Assembly: GCA_020850225.1 (NCBI GenBank)
Contig: JADZFD010000073.1
Location: 1-54,789, forward strand
Direction of reading: 5' to 3'
Length of the DNA stretch: 54,789 nt
From: Saprospiraceae bacterium
GTDB taxonomy: Bacteria > Bacteroidota > Bacteroidia > Chitinophagales > Saprospiraceae
The notes below the pieces were generated by a model. The model saw only the letters and a program-made list of their open reading frames with translations. It was not told where the DNA came from and did no database searches. The position numbers were made by a program, and so were the translations under genes. Position 1 is the stretch's first letter, and the number at the start of each line of letters is the position of its first letter. Positions 35,369 to 44,072 of this stretch are shown one piece after another.

Positions 35369-36739
35369 TTGAAAGTAAAATCATCATTTTTTTGCAATAA
35401 TTGTGGCGCTGAATCCCCAAAATGGATAGGTAAATGTCCGTCCTGTGGTGAATGGAATACATACCATGAAGAAGTAATAGAAAAACAAAGTACTTCATTG
35501 GAGAAGGATTTTGGCTGGAAAAAAAATACAAAGGAAAAAGTTGCGATTAAGAAATTAACTGAAGTAGCTCCGGTTTCTAATATCCGTACAGATACATTGG
35601 ATGGTGAATTAAACAGAGTGCTGGGTGGAGGTATAGTGAGTGGATCTATTATTCTGGTAGGAGGTCAACCCGGTATAGGTAAATCTACACTATTGCTTCA
35701 GTTAGCCTTAAGCGTTCAAAAAAAAGTATTGTATGTGTCAGGTGAAGAAAGTGAGGAACAGATAAAAATGAGGGCTGACCGAATAGGCATTTCCAATCCG
35801 GGATGTTATGTGTTTACGGAAGTCAATGTATCCAGGATATTGAAAGAAGCGGCTACCCTTGAACCTGATATGCTGATAATTGACTCTGTTCAGACGCTTG
35901 TGAGCCCATATATAGACTCGGCTCCAGGCAGTATCTCACAAATCAGAGAATGTACTGCCGAGCTACAGCGTTTTGCCAAAGTGACGAATATTCCTGTATT
36001 TGTAATCGGACATATCACCAAGGAAGGAGGTATCGCAGGCCCCAAATTGCTTGAACATATAGTGGATGTGGTATTACAGTTTGAAGGTGACCAGCATTAT
36101 GCATACAGGATATTACGCACGCTGAAAAATCGATTCGGAAGTACAGATGAAATAGGTATTTATTCAATGGATATACAGGGTTTACGCGAAGTAAGGAATC
36201 CCTCTGAATTATTATTGTCACCGGATGATACCTACCTTAGTGGAAGTGCGGTTGCTGCCTCACTGGAAGGATTAAGGCCGTTGCTAATAGAGACACAGGC
36301 GCTGGTTAGCCCTGCAGTTTATGGTACTCCACAGAGATCGGCTACAGGCTTTGATCTGAGGCGGTTATCCATGTTGCTCGCCGTTCTTGAGAAAAGATGT
36401 GGACTGAATTTTGGCAACCAGGATGTTTTTCTCAATATTGCCGGCGGTATTAAGATATCTGATCCATCGATAGACTTGGCTGTAGTCACTGCTTTGATAT
36501 CTTCATTACAGGATATTTATGTAAGAAAAAAAATATGTTTTGCCGGCGAAGTTGGTCTTGCAGGGGAAATCAGGCCGGTGAGCAGAATAGAACAACGCAT
36601 CCAGGAAGCCGGTAGACTGGGATTTGAAGTTATGTATGTAGCCAAACCCAGGTCAGATAGAATGAATTATTCGAATGCAGGTATAGAAGTCAGAACATTA
36701 GCGAAGGTGGACGACTTGCTGAGTGAGGTTTTTGCATGA
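35369..36739 (+). CDS. radA: DNA repair/recombination ATPase RadA (Sms)
   Basis: Branch-migration helicase-like protein in homologous recombination. The 456 residues show the complete RadA layout. The N-terminal C4 zinc finger is CNNCGAESPKWIGKCPSCG. The RecA-like core has Walker A GGQPGIGKST at 98-107 and the diagnostic KNRFG motif (LKNRFGSTDEIG). The C-terminal half is a Lon-protease-like domain without an obvious active Ser-Lys dyad (GGIKISDPSIDLAVVTAL). The start is a TTG at 35369, right before KVKSSFFCNNC; no in-frame ATG precedes the zinc finger. It is followed by the DCC-family gene 53 nt downstream on the same strand. Confidence 0.95.
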   Translation: MKVKSSFFCNNCGAESPKWIGKCPSCGEWNTYHEEVIEKQSTSLEKDFGWKKNTKEKVAIKKLTEVAPVSNIRTDTLDGELNRVLGGGIVSGSIILVGGQPGIGKSTLLLQLALSVQKKVLYVSGEESEEQIKMRADRIGISNPGCYVFTEVNVSRILKEAATLEPDMLIIDSVQTLVSPYIDSAPGSISQIRECTAELQRFAKVTNIPVFVIGHITKEGGIAGPKLLEHIVDVVLQFEGDQHYAYRILRTLKNRFGSTDEIGIYSMDIQGLREVRNPSELLLSPDDTYLSGSAVAASLEGLRPLLIETQALVSPAVYGTPQRSATGFDLRRLSMLLAVLEKRCGLNFGNQDVFLNIAGGIKISDPSIDLAVVTALISSLQDIYVRKKICFAGEVGLAGEIRPVSRIEQRIQEAGRLGFEVMYVAKPRSDRMNYSNAGIEVRTLAKVDDLLSEVFA

Positions 36740-36792
36740 TAACAGGAATAGACTATCATTATATCTTATGAATGTAAACATGGGAGCATGAT

Positions 36793-37209
36793 ATGGAAGG
36801 AATTTCGGATCAGCATATCGAAAGAGATGATCGGTCAATCATTGTTTTTGATGATACATGTCTGTTGTGTTCGGGTTTGGTACGTTGGATAATACACCAT
36901 GACAGGTATGGTCAGTTTTGGTTTATAGGACAGCCTACTGCATTAAAATATAAAATTATTTCGCATGAAATCAATTCTGTAGTATTAGTCAAAGAAAACC
37001 AGAGATGGACAAAAGGCCGTGCAGTTATTGAAATATTGAATAATTTAGACAGACCCTGGTCATTTTTTGGCTGGGCATTGAAATTGTTACCAGTTGGAAT
37101 ATTGGATTTATTTTACGATATAGTAGCATCTGTCAGACACAAATTGTTCAAAAACCTTACGAATTGTCAGTTGGATCGTACAATAATCAGACAAAGACTG
37201 ATTGAATGA
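36793..37209 (+). CDS. DCC-family (DUF393) thiol-disulfide-like protein
   Basis: 138 residues of the DUF393 family, named for a DxxCxxC motif: here FDDTCLLCSGLVRWII at about residues 19-34. The rest (RYGQFWFIG, INSVVLVKENQ, FFGWALKLLPVGILDLFYDI) matches the family's thioredoxin-like helix pattern. A redox role is inferred from the CxxC pair; biochemical function in bacteria is unclear. It follows radA on the same strand, possibly co-transcribed, and converges on the FecR gene with 22 nt between stops. Confidence 0.82.
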   Translation: MEGISDQHIERDDRSIIVFDDTCLLCSGLVRWIIHHDRYGQFWFIGQPTALKYKIISHEINSVVLVKENQRWTKGRAVIEILNNLDRPWSFFGWALKLLPVGILDLFYDIVASVRHKLFKNLTNCQLDRTIIRQRLIE

Positions 37210-37231
37210 ATTATTTCAGGGCAGAGCGCAG

Positions 37232-38185
37232 TTATTTTTGATTATCCGGTGCCGTAATAATTATACATTCAGGACATTTTCCTTTTTCTGTATTGATAAG
37301 ACCTGAATTTTTAAGATCGTTGATAACCTCAGATGCTGATTTTTGAAGATTCAGTCTTACTTTAACATCCGGATTGTATTTGAAATGTTTGTCAATTTTG
37401 ATTGTTTTCTTATTTTGTTTGACAAGAAACTCTTTAAGTACATCTCCAAGATTATAGGTAGACAGATTTAAATCTATACTTGTTTTGTTATTTTTATCAG
37501 AATGTGTTTCTTCAACCGATACTTTTTCTTCTTCACTTAATAATGTAGAAGTCGGCTTAGAAACTTCCTTCCCTATAAAATTACCTTTTACAAATTTTAA
37601 TGCATCATCTGTTTGCAGTATGGTATAATTATCCGGATTGCCGATTGCAGCTACCCGAACAGATCCTTCCAGGTTTTTAACAATTAATGTATCATTAGAC
37701 TTGCTGAGGAAAAATTTTGTTCCCAATACGCGAATTTCAATACTGTCATAATGTACGATAAATGGCAAAATACTTCTTGTAACATCAAAGGTACCTTCTC
37801 CTTGTAAAGTTACAAAACGAGCATTTTGATTTTCATAGTTTTTGGGATAGTTAATGATTGCATTTTTAGCCAGAGTTATGGTACTTCCATCTGCCAAATG
37901 TATAGTTTCACCATTGTTTGATGCCTGATACTGGATTCGGTTACTTTCTTTAGGTTTGAGTATAAATACAAAAAGTAAGACAATCAAAAATGTAGCTGCT
38001 ATAGCATTAATGAAATAATATATTGCCGGTGGTTTTTTTGTGTTTGGTGATAATTTAACCAGATTTTCCTCTGGATGCTTTTGTTCGATTAAATCCATAA
38101 AAGCATTCCACTCCTCATCAGCATCGAGATGATGGTAGTTTTGTATTTCCGTACTTTTATTTAATATGGACTCGAATTTATTCAA
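37232..38185 (-). CDS. FecR-family anti-sigma/signal-transduction protein
   Basis: 317-residue inner-membrane regulator. The cytoplasmic N-terminal region is about 1-50. One transmembrane helix lies at about 56-75 (FINAIAATFLIVLLFVFIL). The periplasmic FecR domain has IHLADGSTITLAKNAIINYP and FVTLQGEGTFDV. The C-terminal DUF4974-like domain (YNLGDVLKEFLVKQ, VRLNLQKSASEVINDLKN) normally contacts a TonB-dependent receptor's signalling domain. It is 57 nt downstream of the ECF sigma gene on the same strand, so it probably controls that sigma factor. No SusC/SusD-like receptor is adjacent to receive the signal. Confidence 0.9.
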   Translation of the reverse strand: MNKFESILNKSTEIQNYHHLDADEEWNAFMDLIEQKHPEENLVKLSPNTKKPPAIYYFINAIAATFLIVLLFVFILKPKESNRIQYQASNNGETIHLADGSTITLAKNAIINYPKNYENQNARFVTLQGEGTFDVTRSILPFIVHYDSIEIRVLGTKFFLSKSNDTLIVKNLEGSVRVAAIGNPDNYTILQTDDALKFVKGNFIGKEVSKPTSTLLSEEEKVSVEETHSDKNNKTSIDLNLSTYNLGDVLKEFLVKQNKKTIKIDKHFKYNPDVKVRLNLQKSASEVINDLKNSGLINTEKGKCPECIIITAPDNQK

Positions 38186-38242
38186 AAGATTCTGTTTATT
38201 ATTTATTTGACGTTAATTATTATGTTTTATCACGAATTTTAC

Positions 38243-38770
38243 TTAATTAAATATATCCGGATGATTTTTTAATTGTTCTTTCAGATGTTTCAAAGTAATG
38301 GCAATATTATAATCCACCATCCTTTTGGAGATATGCAGGTATTCAGCTATCTCATCATACGACAATCCCTCAAATTTATTTAATACAAATATTTCACGTG
38401 TTTTATCTTTTACGTTTCCCAGGGATTTTTCAAGTGCATTCCTGACTAGAAAGGGGTCAAAATCTATATCAACAGTGTCCTGAATGTTTTCGAGGGAAAG
38501 ATTGTTCATCTCCTCTGTGGGCATTTTTTTGTTTTTCCTGATATGGTCTATCATCGTGTTTTTTGTCATCATATAGAGATATGCCTTTACGGATGTCTGA
38601 ATCTCTATATGCTCTCTGTTGTTCCATAATTTCAGGAAAGTACTTTGAACGATATCTTTACTAAGTTCGATATCATTTATGAATTTGAATACATAATTGA
38701 CCAAAGCACTGAAGTATTCTTTAAAGATTACCTCATAATTTTTAGGATTTGAAAATGGGTTATGACTCAA
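38243..38770 (-). CDS. ECF RNA polymerase sigma factor
   Basis: 175-residue sigma-70 family factor of the extracytoplasmic-function type. Region 2 covers about 15-80 (FKEYFSALVNYVFKF, KDIVQSTFLKLWNN, AYLYMMTKNTMIDHIRK). Region 4 covers about 115-170 (LGNVKDKTREIFVLNKFEG, LSYDEIAEYLHISKRMVDYN). The length and arrangement fit the Bacteroidota FecI-like factors that are paired with FecR. The FecR gene follows. The histidine kinase gene lies downstream of neither: it is 66 nt upstream on the same strand, with its stop before the sigma start, so weak read-through from the kinase is possible. Confidence 0.93.
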   Translation of the reverse strand: MSHNPFSNPKNYEVIFKEYFSALVNYVFKFINDIELSKDIVQSTFLKLWNNREHIEIQTSVKAYLYMMTKNTMIDHIRKNKKMPTEEMNNLSLENIQDTVDIDFDPFLVRNALEKSLGNVKDKTREIFVLNKFEGLSYDEIAEYLHISKRMVDYNIAITLKHLKEQLKNHPDIFN

Positions 38771-38836
38771 GACATAAAGTATTGAGGGTTAAAAGTATAG
38801 TTTTTTTTTAATATTTATCATATTTAGGGAAAATTT

Positions 38837-41800
38837 TTAATCCAGGCTGATTCGTTGTCCATCAGTAATGTATCCGTCAAGACGCATCAATGGAATAGTT
38901 ACAAAAAAATCTGTGCCTTTTCCAACCTGTGTTTCAAAGTAAATCCTACCGTTAAAGGAATCCAGCATATTGGCGGCAATAGCCAGCCCGAGACCGGTAC
39001 CTGAGCTTTTCGTAGTAAAATTAGGAGTAAATACTTTATCTTTCATATGCTCAGGTATACCTGTTCCGTTATCTGAAATCCGGATTAATGCATCATTGTC
39101 CTGCCTTTTCAATTCAATGTCTATTTTGCCCCTTCTGTCATCCGGTATTGCCTGAATTGCATTTTTCAGCAAATTATTGAGAACACGTACCAGGTGATTT
39201 TTATCTGCAAAAACAAATAAGTCGTCGATAGGCTCAATCATATTGATATCCATATCATCACGTTTTCTGAACAGGTCGTGTATTGTCTCTACGATTTCAT
39301 TTAGGGATATTTTTTCATTGCTTGCCTGTGGTAGGGTAGCAAAGTTTGAAAACTCTCCTGCGATCTGCGATAGGTTGTCTATTTGTTCTATTAAAGATGA
39401 AGATATCCGCTGAACCATTTCGTGTGTTCGTTCAGGATTGTCCTTGGTGACCCGCTCCAGATACTGAATATTGAGCTTCATGGGTGTCAGAGGGTTTTTG
39501 ATTTCATGTGCTACCTGTTTGGCCATTTCTCTCCATGCTATGTCCCTTTCAGTCCTTGCCAGCAGATCCACGCTGTCTTCCAGCTCCTGGGTCAGATTAT
39601 TGTATTCGTCAATGAGTATACCTATTTCATCATTGGACTTCCATTCCAGTAATTCATTTGTTTTACCCAGTTTGAATTTTTTAAGTTTTTCTGCCAGTTC
39701 AGTCAGCGGTTGTGTAATAGAATTGGCTATTGTAATTGCAATAGCTCCTGCTATTAAAAACAGGAAGATATATGCGTTCAGTATCGTACTCAGAAAATCA
39801 AGAATATTATCAGCAGAGTGATCATGTGAGTGATATTCTATATCTAAAAATGCAAATGCACTGCTATTATTCAGATATAAAGGTATAAATTCGTGTCCGG
39901 AAGCAGTGTCATAAGCTGAATGGTCGTTAATATCTTTTTTGTTCTGATTTTCCCAGAAATGGTATGGAATTCGTCCAAAGATATCATCCTGAGAAGTAGT
40001 AGCTATCAATCTTCCAAAACGATCATACAAACTTAGATTTTTGTCGTGGATATAGGATATTTCATTGAGTTTACTGCTCAGATAAGCAGATGCATACGCA
40101 TCATCAGCCAGATTTTGGATACTCAGGCGGATATTGTGAACGATGGTAACAGTCTCTTCCTTGTTTTTAGTTACCTGATTGACTTCGATCAGATTTTTAA
40201 AATACAGAGCTGTAATACTACCGATAATCAGAAAAGTAACAACAATCAGGATAATAATAGCTAATTGTATTTTAGTCTTCAGAGAAGATCGTGTCCCGAA
40301 TTTTAAATTCAAATTGGAAGGTAAAAATCCAAACCGGGTATTGAATATCGTCAGTATAAATAATATGATACCTGTCCATGTGAATATGAATGAAAATAGA
40401 GAAATGGGTTTGATGAGACCGGAAATCTTTTTCCATGAAACGATTTTATATTGTTCCGTTGGTTTGGAAACGACTAAGGAATATCCGTTCTGGATAGTAT
40501 CTTTATTGGCCGTTGACAGGATATTCAGGTCAGGATATTGTTGAAAATTATCAGCTTTTTCGATGAGTCTGTCTTTACTGAATACAGCATAACTGATGTT
40601 TTGTACCTGATGGCTGGTAGCACGTGAAGTATATGGGTTTTTTGCTATGACAAACAGATACCAGGATGCATTTACAGGAAATGGCCTTATAATTTCGAAT
40701 CTGGTAATATATTGATTTTCGAAAGGATTGTGGTATACCTGCCGGTTGACTCTGTATGCGTTGGTGTAGGATTGATTTGTCTTGTAAAAATCGGAGAAGT
40801 AATTACTGAATACTGTAATGCCGCTATTTTTGTCATACAGTTCTATATCAAAACTTAATGAATCAGATAATCTGTATTCAGGTTTGTTGAACATAAACGC
40901 ATAGAGGTCTTTTTTATCAATTTTGGCATTATTATCCAAAGAAGCAATACTGTTGAATACATCTTTGGATAGTAAGGTATCCTGAATTTCCAGCATTTTT
41001 TCGACGATTGTATCATCAACTTTGTTGAAATATAGGTTAACAAAGCTGCTTCTTTCAAAGATGTCCTTTTTCAGACCGAAATAAAACAAGACAATGGCTA
41101 AAAAACCGGAAAACATAATCATCCACCACAACAGGTAAGTGATTTTTTTGTCTTTGTTGTCTGTGTATGCATCAAGAATCAGACTGTAGGAAATTACAAA
41201 AATTATAAACTTCCAAACTGATACCTGCAATGGAAAAACAAACAACGAAATAAGTATACCAGTACACCATCCAATGAAGCTGAAAAGTAATTTCTGATTC
41301 AGATTCAAATTGCCTTTGTTAAGCCATTCGTAGAGTATCTGGGTACTTTGGAATATCAGAATCATGGACAATATAAATCCTGTAATTAATGTAAAACTGA
41401 TGCCATTAAACGTCAGAAGGGATTCTATTTCGAGATTTACATTTGGATTTAGGACAAAACGTTCAATTGTTTTGGTTAATAGCGCAAATGAAAGTACGGT
41501 AAATGAACCGGTGATCAATGCCACCAGATGATATTTGTTGTCAAAATACTTTTTGTACTTTTGAATAATATCTGGTAATAAATATACAAATACAGTTGCC
41601 AGTATCAGTAAGATAATAAATGAACTCAACTGACTTATCAGAAGTCCCGGTTTGTATGTTTGCCCAATGTCAGAACTACTTATGGCAAGTGATGTAAAGA
41701 AGGTAGAAGTCAGTAAGGTAAATACGCCGCCTGTGATTACAAGTAAAGAAACTACGGGTACCAAAGACCCGCTATTACCGATAAGTGATTGCTTAATTCG

Positions 41801-42346
41801 GGGTGTCTGATAAATCGAAGCCATTGTGAGCAAGAATAATAGCGAAAGCCATCCAGGTATCCACATGAATGGATATTTCTTTGCATGTTTCAGATAAAAC
41901 CCTACAGCATGACCTTCAAAACTGATGGTTTGATCTGTTTTGTCCGATGTTAACACTATTTCAGAATCAGACTTCAATGTATTGTATGCATGGATATTCA
42001 GTAAGATTTTGGCGTACAATACAGAATCTCCTATAGTTTTTATAGTAATATCATTATGGGTATTGGGAATGGAAACCGAAACAGCCCGATTCCAGTAAAT
42101 TATTGTATCCTTATGGTATATCTCAATATTTAGTGGAAGTTGATCGAGGTTAGCAAGGATAACTTTATCATGATCTCCGTTTATGAATCTTTCAATGGAA
42201 GTACTACTTTGACTCAGATACTGATTCAAAGCTTTGGATGCCCGTTTGGATTGTTCACCTGAATCTGTTTCGATACAATTGATTGATATACATAGCAAAG
42301 AAACTATGCCGAATATCATTGTTAGCCATTTAGACCATCTCTGCAT
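38837..42346 (-). CDS. Large polytopic sensor histidine kinase (NtrY-like output, about 12 membrane helices)
   Basis: 1169 residues. Around nine hydrophobic segments fill residues 9-435, followed by an extracytoplasmic sensor-like region of about 230 residues. More helices come near 665-690, 705-730 and 860-885. A HAMP-like linker follows (ITQPLTELAEKLKKFK). The kinase core has the H-box VAHEIKNPLTPMKLNI with phospho-acceptor H947, N-box NNLLKNAIQAIPDD, G1 DNGTGIP and G2 GTGLGLAI. The core is nearest the NtrY group. No response regulator is adjacent, so the partner is elsewhere. The long multi-pass N-terminus is far larger than usual kinases. A plausible promoter, TTG-20-TATCTTAG, lies upstream at 42403-42373. 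Confidence 0.9.
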   Translation of the reverse strand: MQRWSKWLTMIFGIVSLLCISINCIETDSGEQSKRASKALNQYLSQSSTSIERFINGDHDKVILANLDQLPLNIEIYHKDTIIYWNRAVSVSIPNTHNDITIKTIGDSVLYAKILLNIHAYNTLKSDSEIVLTSDKTDQTISFEGHAVGFYLKHAKKYPFMWIPGWLSLLFLLTMASIYQTPRIKQSLIGNSGSLVPVVSLLVITGGVFTLLTSTFFTSLAISSSDIGQTYKPGLLISQLSSFIILLILATVFVYLLPDIIQKYKKYFDNKYHLVALITGSFTVLSFALLTKTIERFVLNPNVNLEIESLLTFNGISFTLITGFILSMILIFQSTQILYEWLNKGNLNLNQKLLFSFIGWCTGILISLFVFPLQVSVWKFIIFVISYSLILDAYTDNKDKKITYLLWWMIMFSGFLAIVLFYFGLKKDIFERSSFVNLYFNKVDDTIVEKMLEIQDTLLSKDVFNSIASLDNNAKIDKKDLYAFMFNKPEYRLSDSLSFDIELYDKNSGITVFSNYFSDFYKTNQSYTNAYRVNRQVYHNPFENQYITRFEIIRPFPVNASWYLFVIAKNPYTSRATSHQVQNISYAVFSKDRLIEKADNFQQYPDLNILSTANKDTIQNGYSLVVSKPTEQYKIVSWKKISGLIKPISLFSFIFTWTGIILFILTIFNTRFGFLPSNLNLKFGTRSSLKTKIQLAIIILIVVTFLIIGSITALYFKNLIEVNQVTKNKEETVTIVHNIRLSIQNLADDAYASAYLSSKLNEISYIHDKNLSLYDRFGRLIATTSQDDIFGRIPYHFWENQNKKDINDHSAYDTASGHEFIPLYLNNSSAFAFLDIEYHSHDHSADNILDFLSTILNAYIFLFLIAGAIAITIANSITQPLTELAEKLKKFKLGKTNELLEWKSNDEIGILIDEYNNLTQELEDSVDLLARTERDIAWREMAKQVAHEIKNPLTPMKLNIQYLERVTKDNPERTHEMVQRISSSLIEQIDNLSQIAGEFSNFATLPQASNEKISLNEIVETIHDLFRKRDDMDINMIEPIDDLFVFADKNHLVRVLNNLLKNAIQAIPDDRRGKIDIELKRQDNDALIRISDNGTGIPEHMKDKVFTPNFTTKSSGTGLGLAIAANMLDSFNGRIYFETQVGKGTDFFVTIPLMRLDGYITDGQRISLD

Positions 42347-42372
42347 GTGAATTTTATGTATGAATTAAGCCG

Positions 42373-42403
42373 CTAAGATAGCTATTGTGCAGATAAATAT
42401 CAA
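42373..42403 (-). promoter_or_regulatory. Candidate promoter of the histidine kinase gene
   Basis: On the minus strand TTG (42403-42401) and TATCTTAG (42380-42373) are 20 nt apart. The -7 box has one mismatch to TAnnTTTG. It ends 26 nt upstream of the ATG at 42346. Confidence 0.45.
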
Positions 42404-42619
42404 GATATGTATTATATAAATTTATTATATAATGTTTAGCTTTTTAATATATGAAAATTTTGAATAAATATTCATTGGATATACAGATAGTTAGATTGAT
42501 TTGATAATATTTATGATTGCAATAACCGTTTTTTAGATTTAAGTTTTCAAGTATCTGCCAATAAAGTCATTAGATTAATGATTTGCAACTTTATTGAATG
42601 AATCATTGTTCCATAAACG

Positions 42620-42980
42620 AGGATATACCGCTCTGTCGCTTTTGGATAGCCAAAAGAGGAAAGTCCGGACAACGTAGAGTGCCACACCATCTAACGGATG
42701 GGGTCATATAGTATATGATACAGAAAGTGTTACAGAAAATAACCGCCTTACTTGATGTAGGGTAAGGGTGAAAATGAGAGGTAAGAGCTCTCGTATATCT
42801 GTAGTAATATGGATATAGAATAAACCTTGTGGGTTGAAATGCCATGTATATTCGTAACCTCACTGAGGGAAAATTGACTCGGTTTTTAGATTTATATCTG
42901 TACGAAGGGGTAGGCAGCTTAGATAAATGACAGAGCACATACTTGTGTGTGTGACAGAATCCGGCTTACAGGTATATCCT
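42620..42980 (+). ncRNA. rnpB: RNase P RNA (bacterial class A)
   Basis: Catalytic RNA that matures tRNA 5' ends. The conserved 5' element AGAGGAAAGTCCGGAC and the 3' element CAGAATCCGGCTTAC form the universal core. The P1 ends pair perfectly over 10 bp: AGGATATACC (42620-42629) with GGTATATCCT (42971-42980). Inside are the expected AACCGCC and GGTAAGGGTGAAA-type segments. The 361-nt length fits. A T-rich tract follows P1 and probably ends transcription just before the convergent oppC stop at 42987. Confidence 0.95.
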
Positions 42981-42986
42981 TGCTTT

Positions 42987-44072
42987 TTATTTTTTTTCGA
43001 TTTTTTCCTGCCAGTATGTTGCAATCGCATTCAGACTTAGGATGATACTGAATATGGCTATTCCCGGAAATACGACCATCCACCAGTTTTTCATATTTCT
43101 TCCCTCTGACATCATTTTTCCCCATGAGACTGTTTCGACAGGTAGTCCTATGCCCAAAAATGACAAAGATGATTCTATCAGGATAGAACCTGCGACACTA
43201 AAACATGCCAGTACGAGTAATGTGGGCATTATATTGGGAAGTATGTGTCTGAACAGTATCCTAATACTACCTAATCCCAGCATCCGGACAGAGGAAATAT
43301 AATGTGTCTCAAGGACGGCCATGGTTTCTGCCCGCGAATGACGTGCAAATTCTGTCCATCCCAGCAATGATATGATGAAAACAATATTCCATACTGACGG
43401 TACCGTAATAATACCTGTAAGTGCCAGGATTAAAAACAACCCGGGAAAGGATTTTCTGATTTCAATTATTTTCATCAGAATCATATCCGGTGAAATCGGA
43501 TAGCGTTTAAGACTTTTAAGGTAGTTACCCATGTAGATTGTTGCGCTTATGGTGATGCCTGCCAGTATAAAGATGACCAGTGAAGAAATAAGGAAATTCC
43601 GGCTGAATTGAAATTCATAAATAAGATAGAACAAACTGACTATTTTTACCAAAAATATAATCGATACCTGAAAAATATTGAATGTATAGCTTCTTTTAAC
43701 AGAATATGCAGCACCCATACCGAATAAAACACCTGTAAAAAAACTTAAAAAAACGGAAACAAAACCAATGAGTAATGATATTGTAGCTCCATGTATCATG
43801 CCGGATGCCACATCACGTCCGAGTTTGTCCGTTCCTAACCAATGGTATCTGTTTTTGCCGGAAGTAGTTACTGAACTTAAAGGTGGCAATGAACTACCAT
43901 CCTCCAAATGTATGGTTGTAGGACTAAATGGTATTATTGGCTGCAGACAAAACTGTTCAGTCAAACACAACACGGACTTGTCATTTGCTATATATGGTGC
44001 CAGAATGGCTGTGATTATATAGAATATGACCACGAAGACAGCAATATGATAGGATGTCAGTATGCGCTTCAT
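42987..44072 (-). CDS. Oligopeptide-type ABC transporter permease (OppC-like)
   Basis: Inner-membrane permease of a peptide/nickel-type ABC importer, 361 residues from the ATG at 44072. That start overlaps the oppB-like stop in an ATGA, so I prefer it to the ATG at 44111. It has an N-terminal membrane helix (YHIAVFVVIFYIITAILAPYI), a periplasmic segment, then the five-helix core. The EAA loop includes WTEFARHSRAETMAVLE, then HYISSVRMLGLGS and RHILPNIMPTLLVLA. The GTDKLGRDVASG motif is the usual OppC signature. It is the last gene of the operon, facing rnpB. Confidence 0.92.
   Translation of the reverse strand: MKRILTSYHIAVFVVIFYIITAILAPYIANDKSVLCLTEQFCLQPIIPFSPTTIHLEDGSSLPPLSSVTTSGKNRYHWLGTDKLGRDVASGMIHGATISLLIGFVSVFLSFFTGVLFGMGAAYSVKRSYTFNIFQVSIIFLVKIVSLFYLIYEFQFSRNFLISSLVIFILAGITISATIYMGNYLKSLKRYPISPDMILMKIIEIRKSFPGLFLILALTGIITVPSVWNIVFIISLLGWTEFARHSRAETMAVLETHYISSVRMLGLGSIRILFRHILPNIMPTLLVLACFSVAGSILIESSLSFLGIGLPVETVSWGKMMSEGRNMKNWWMVVFPGIAIFSIILSLNAIATYWQEKIEKK

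Noticed and set aside
38970-40544. Several plus-strand frames opposite the histidine kinase
   Set aside because: They are shadows of the kinase frame with no start context or family motif.
42603-42938. 111-codon minus-strand frame
   Set aside because: It is antisense to RNase P RNA, whose core and P1 pairing are clear.
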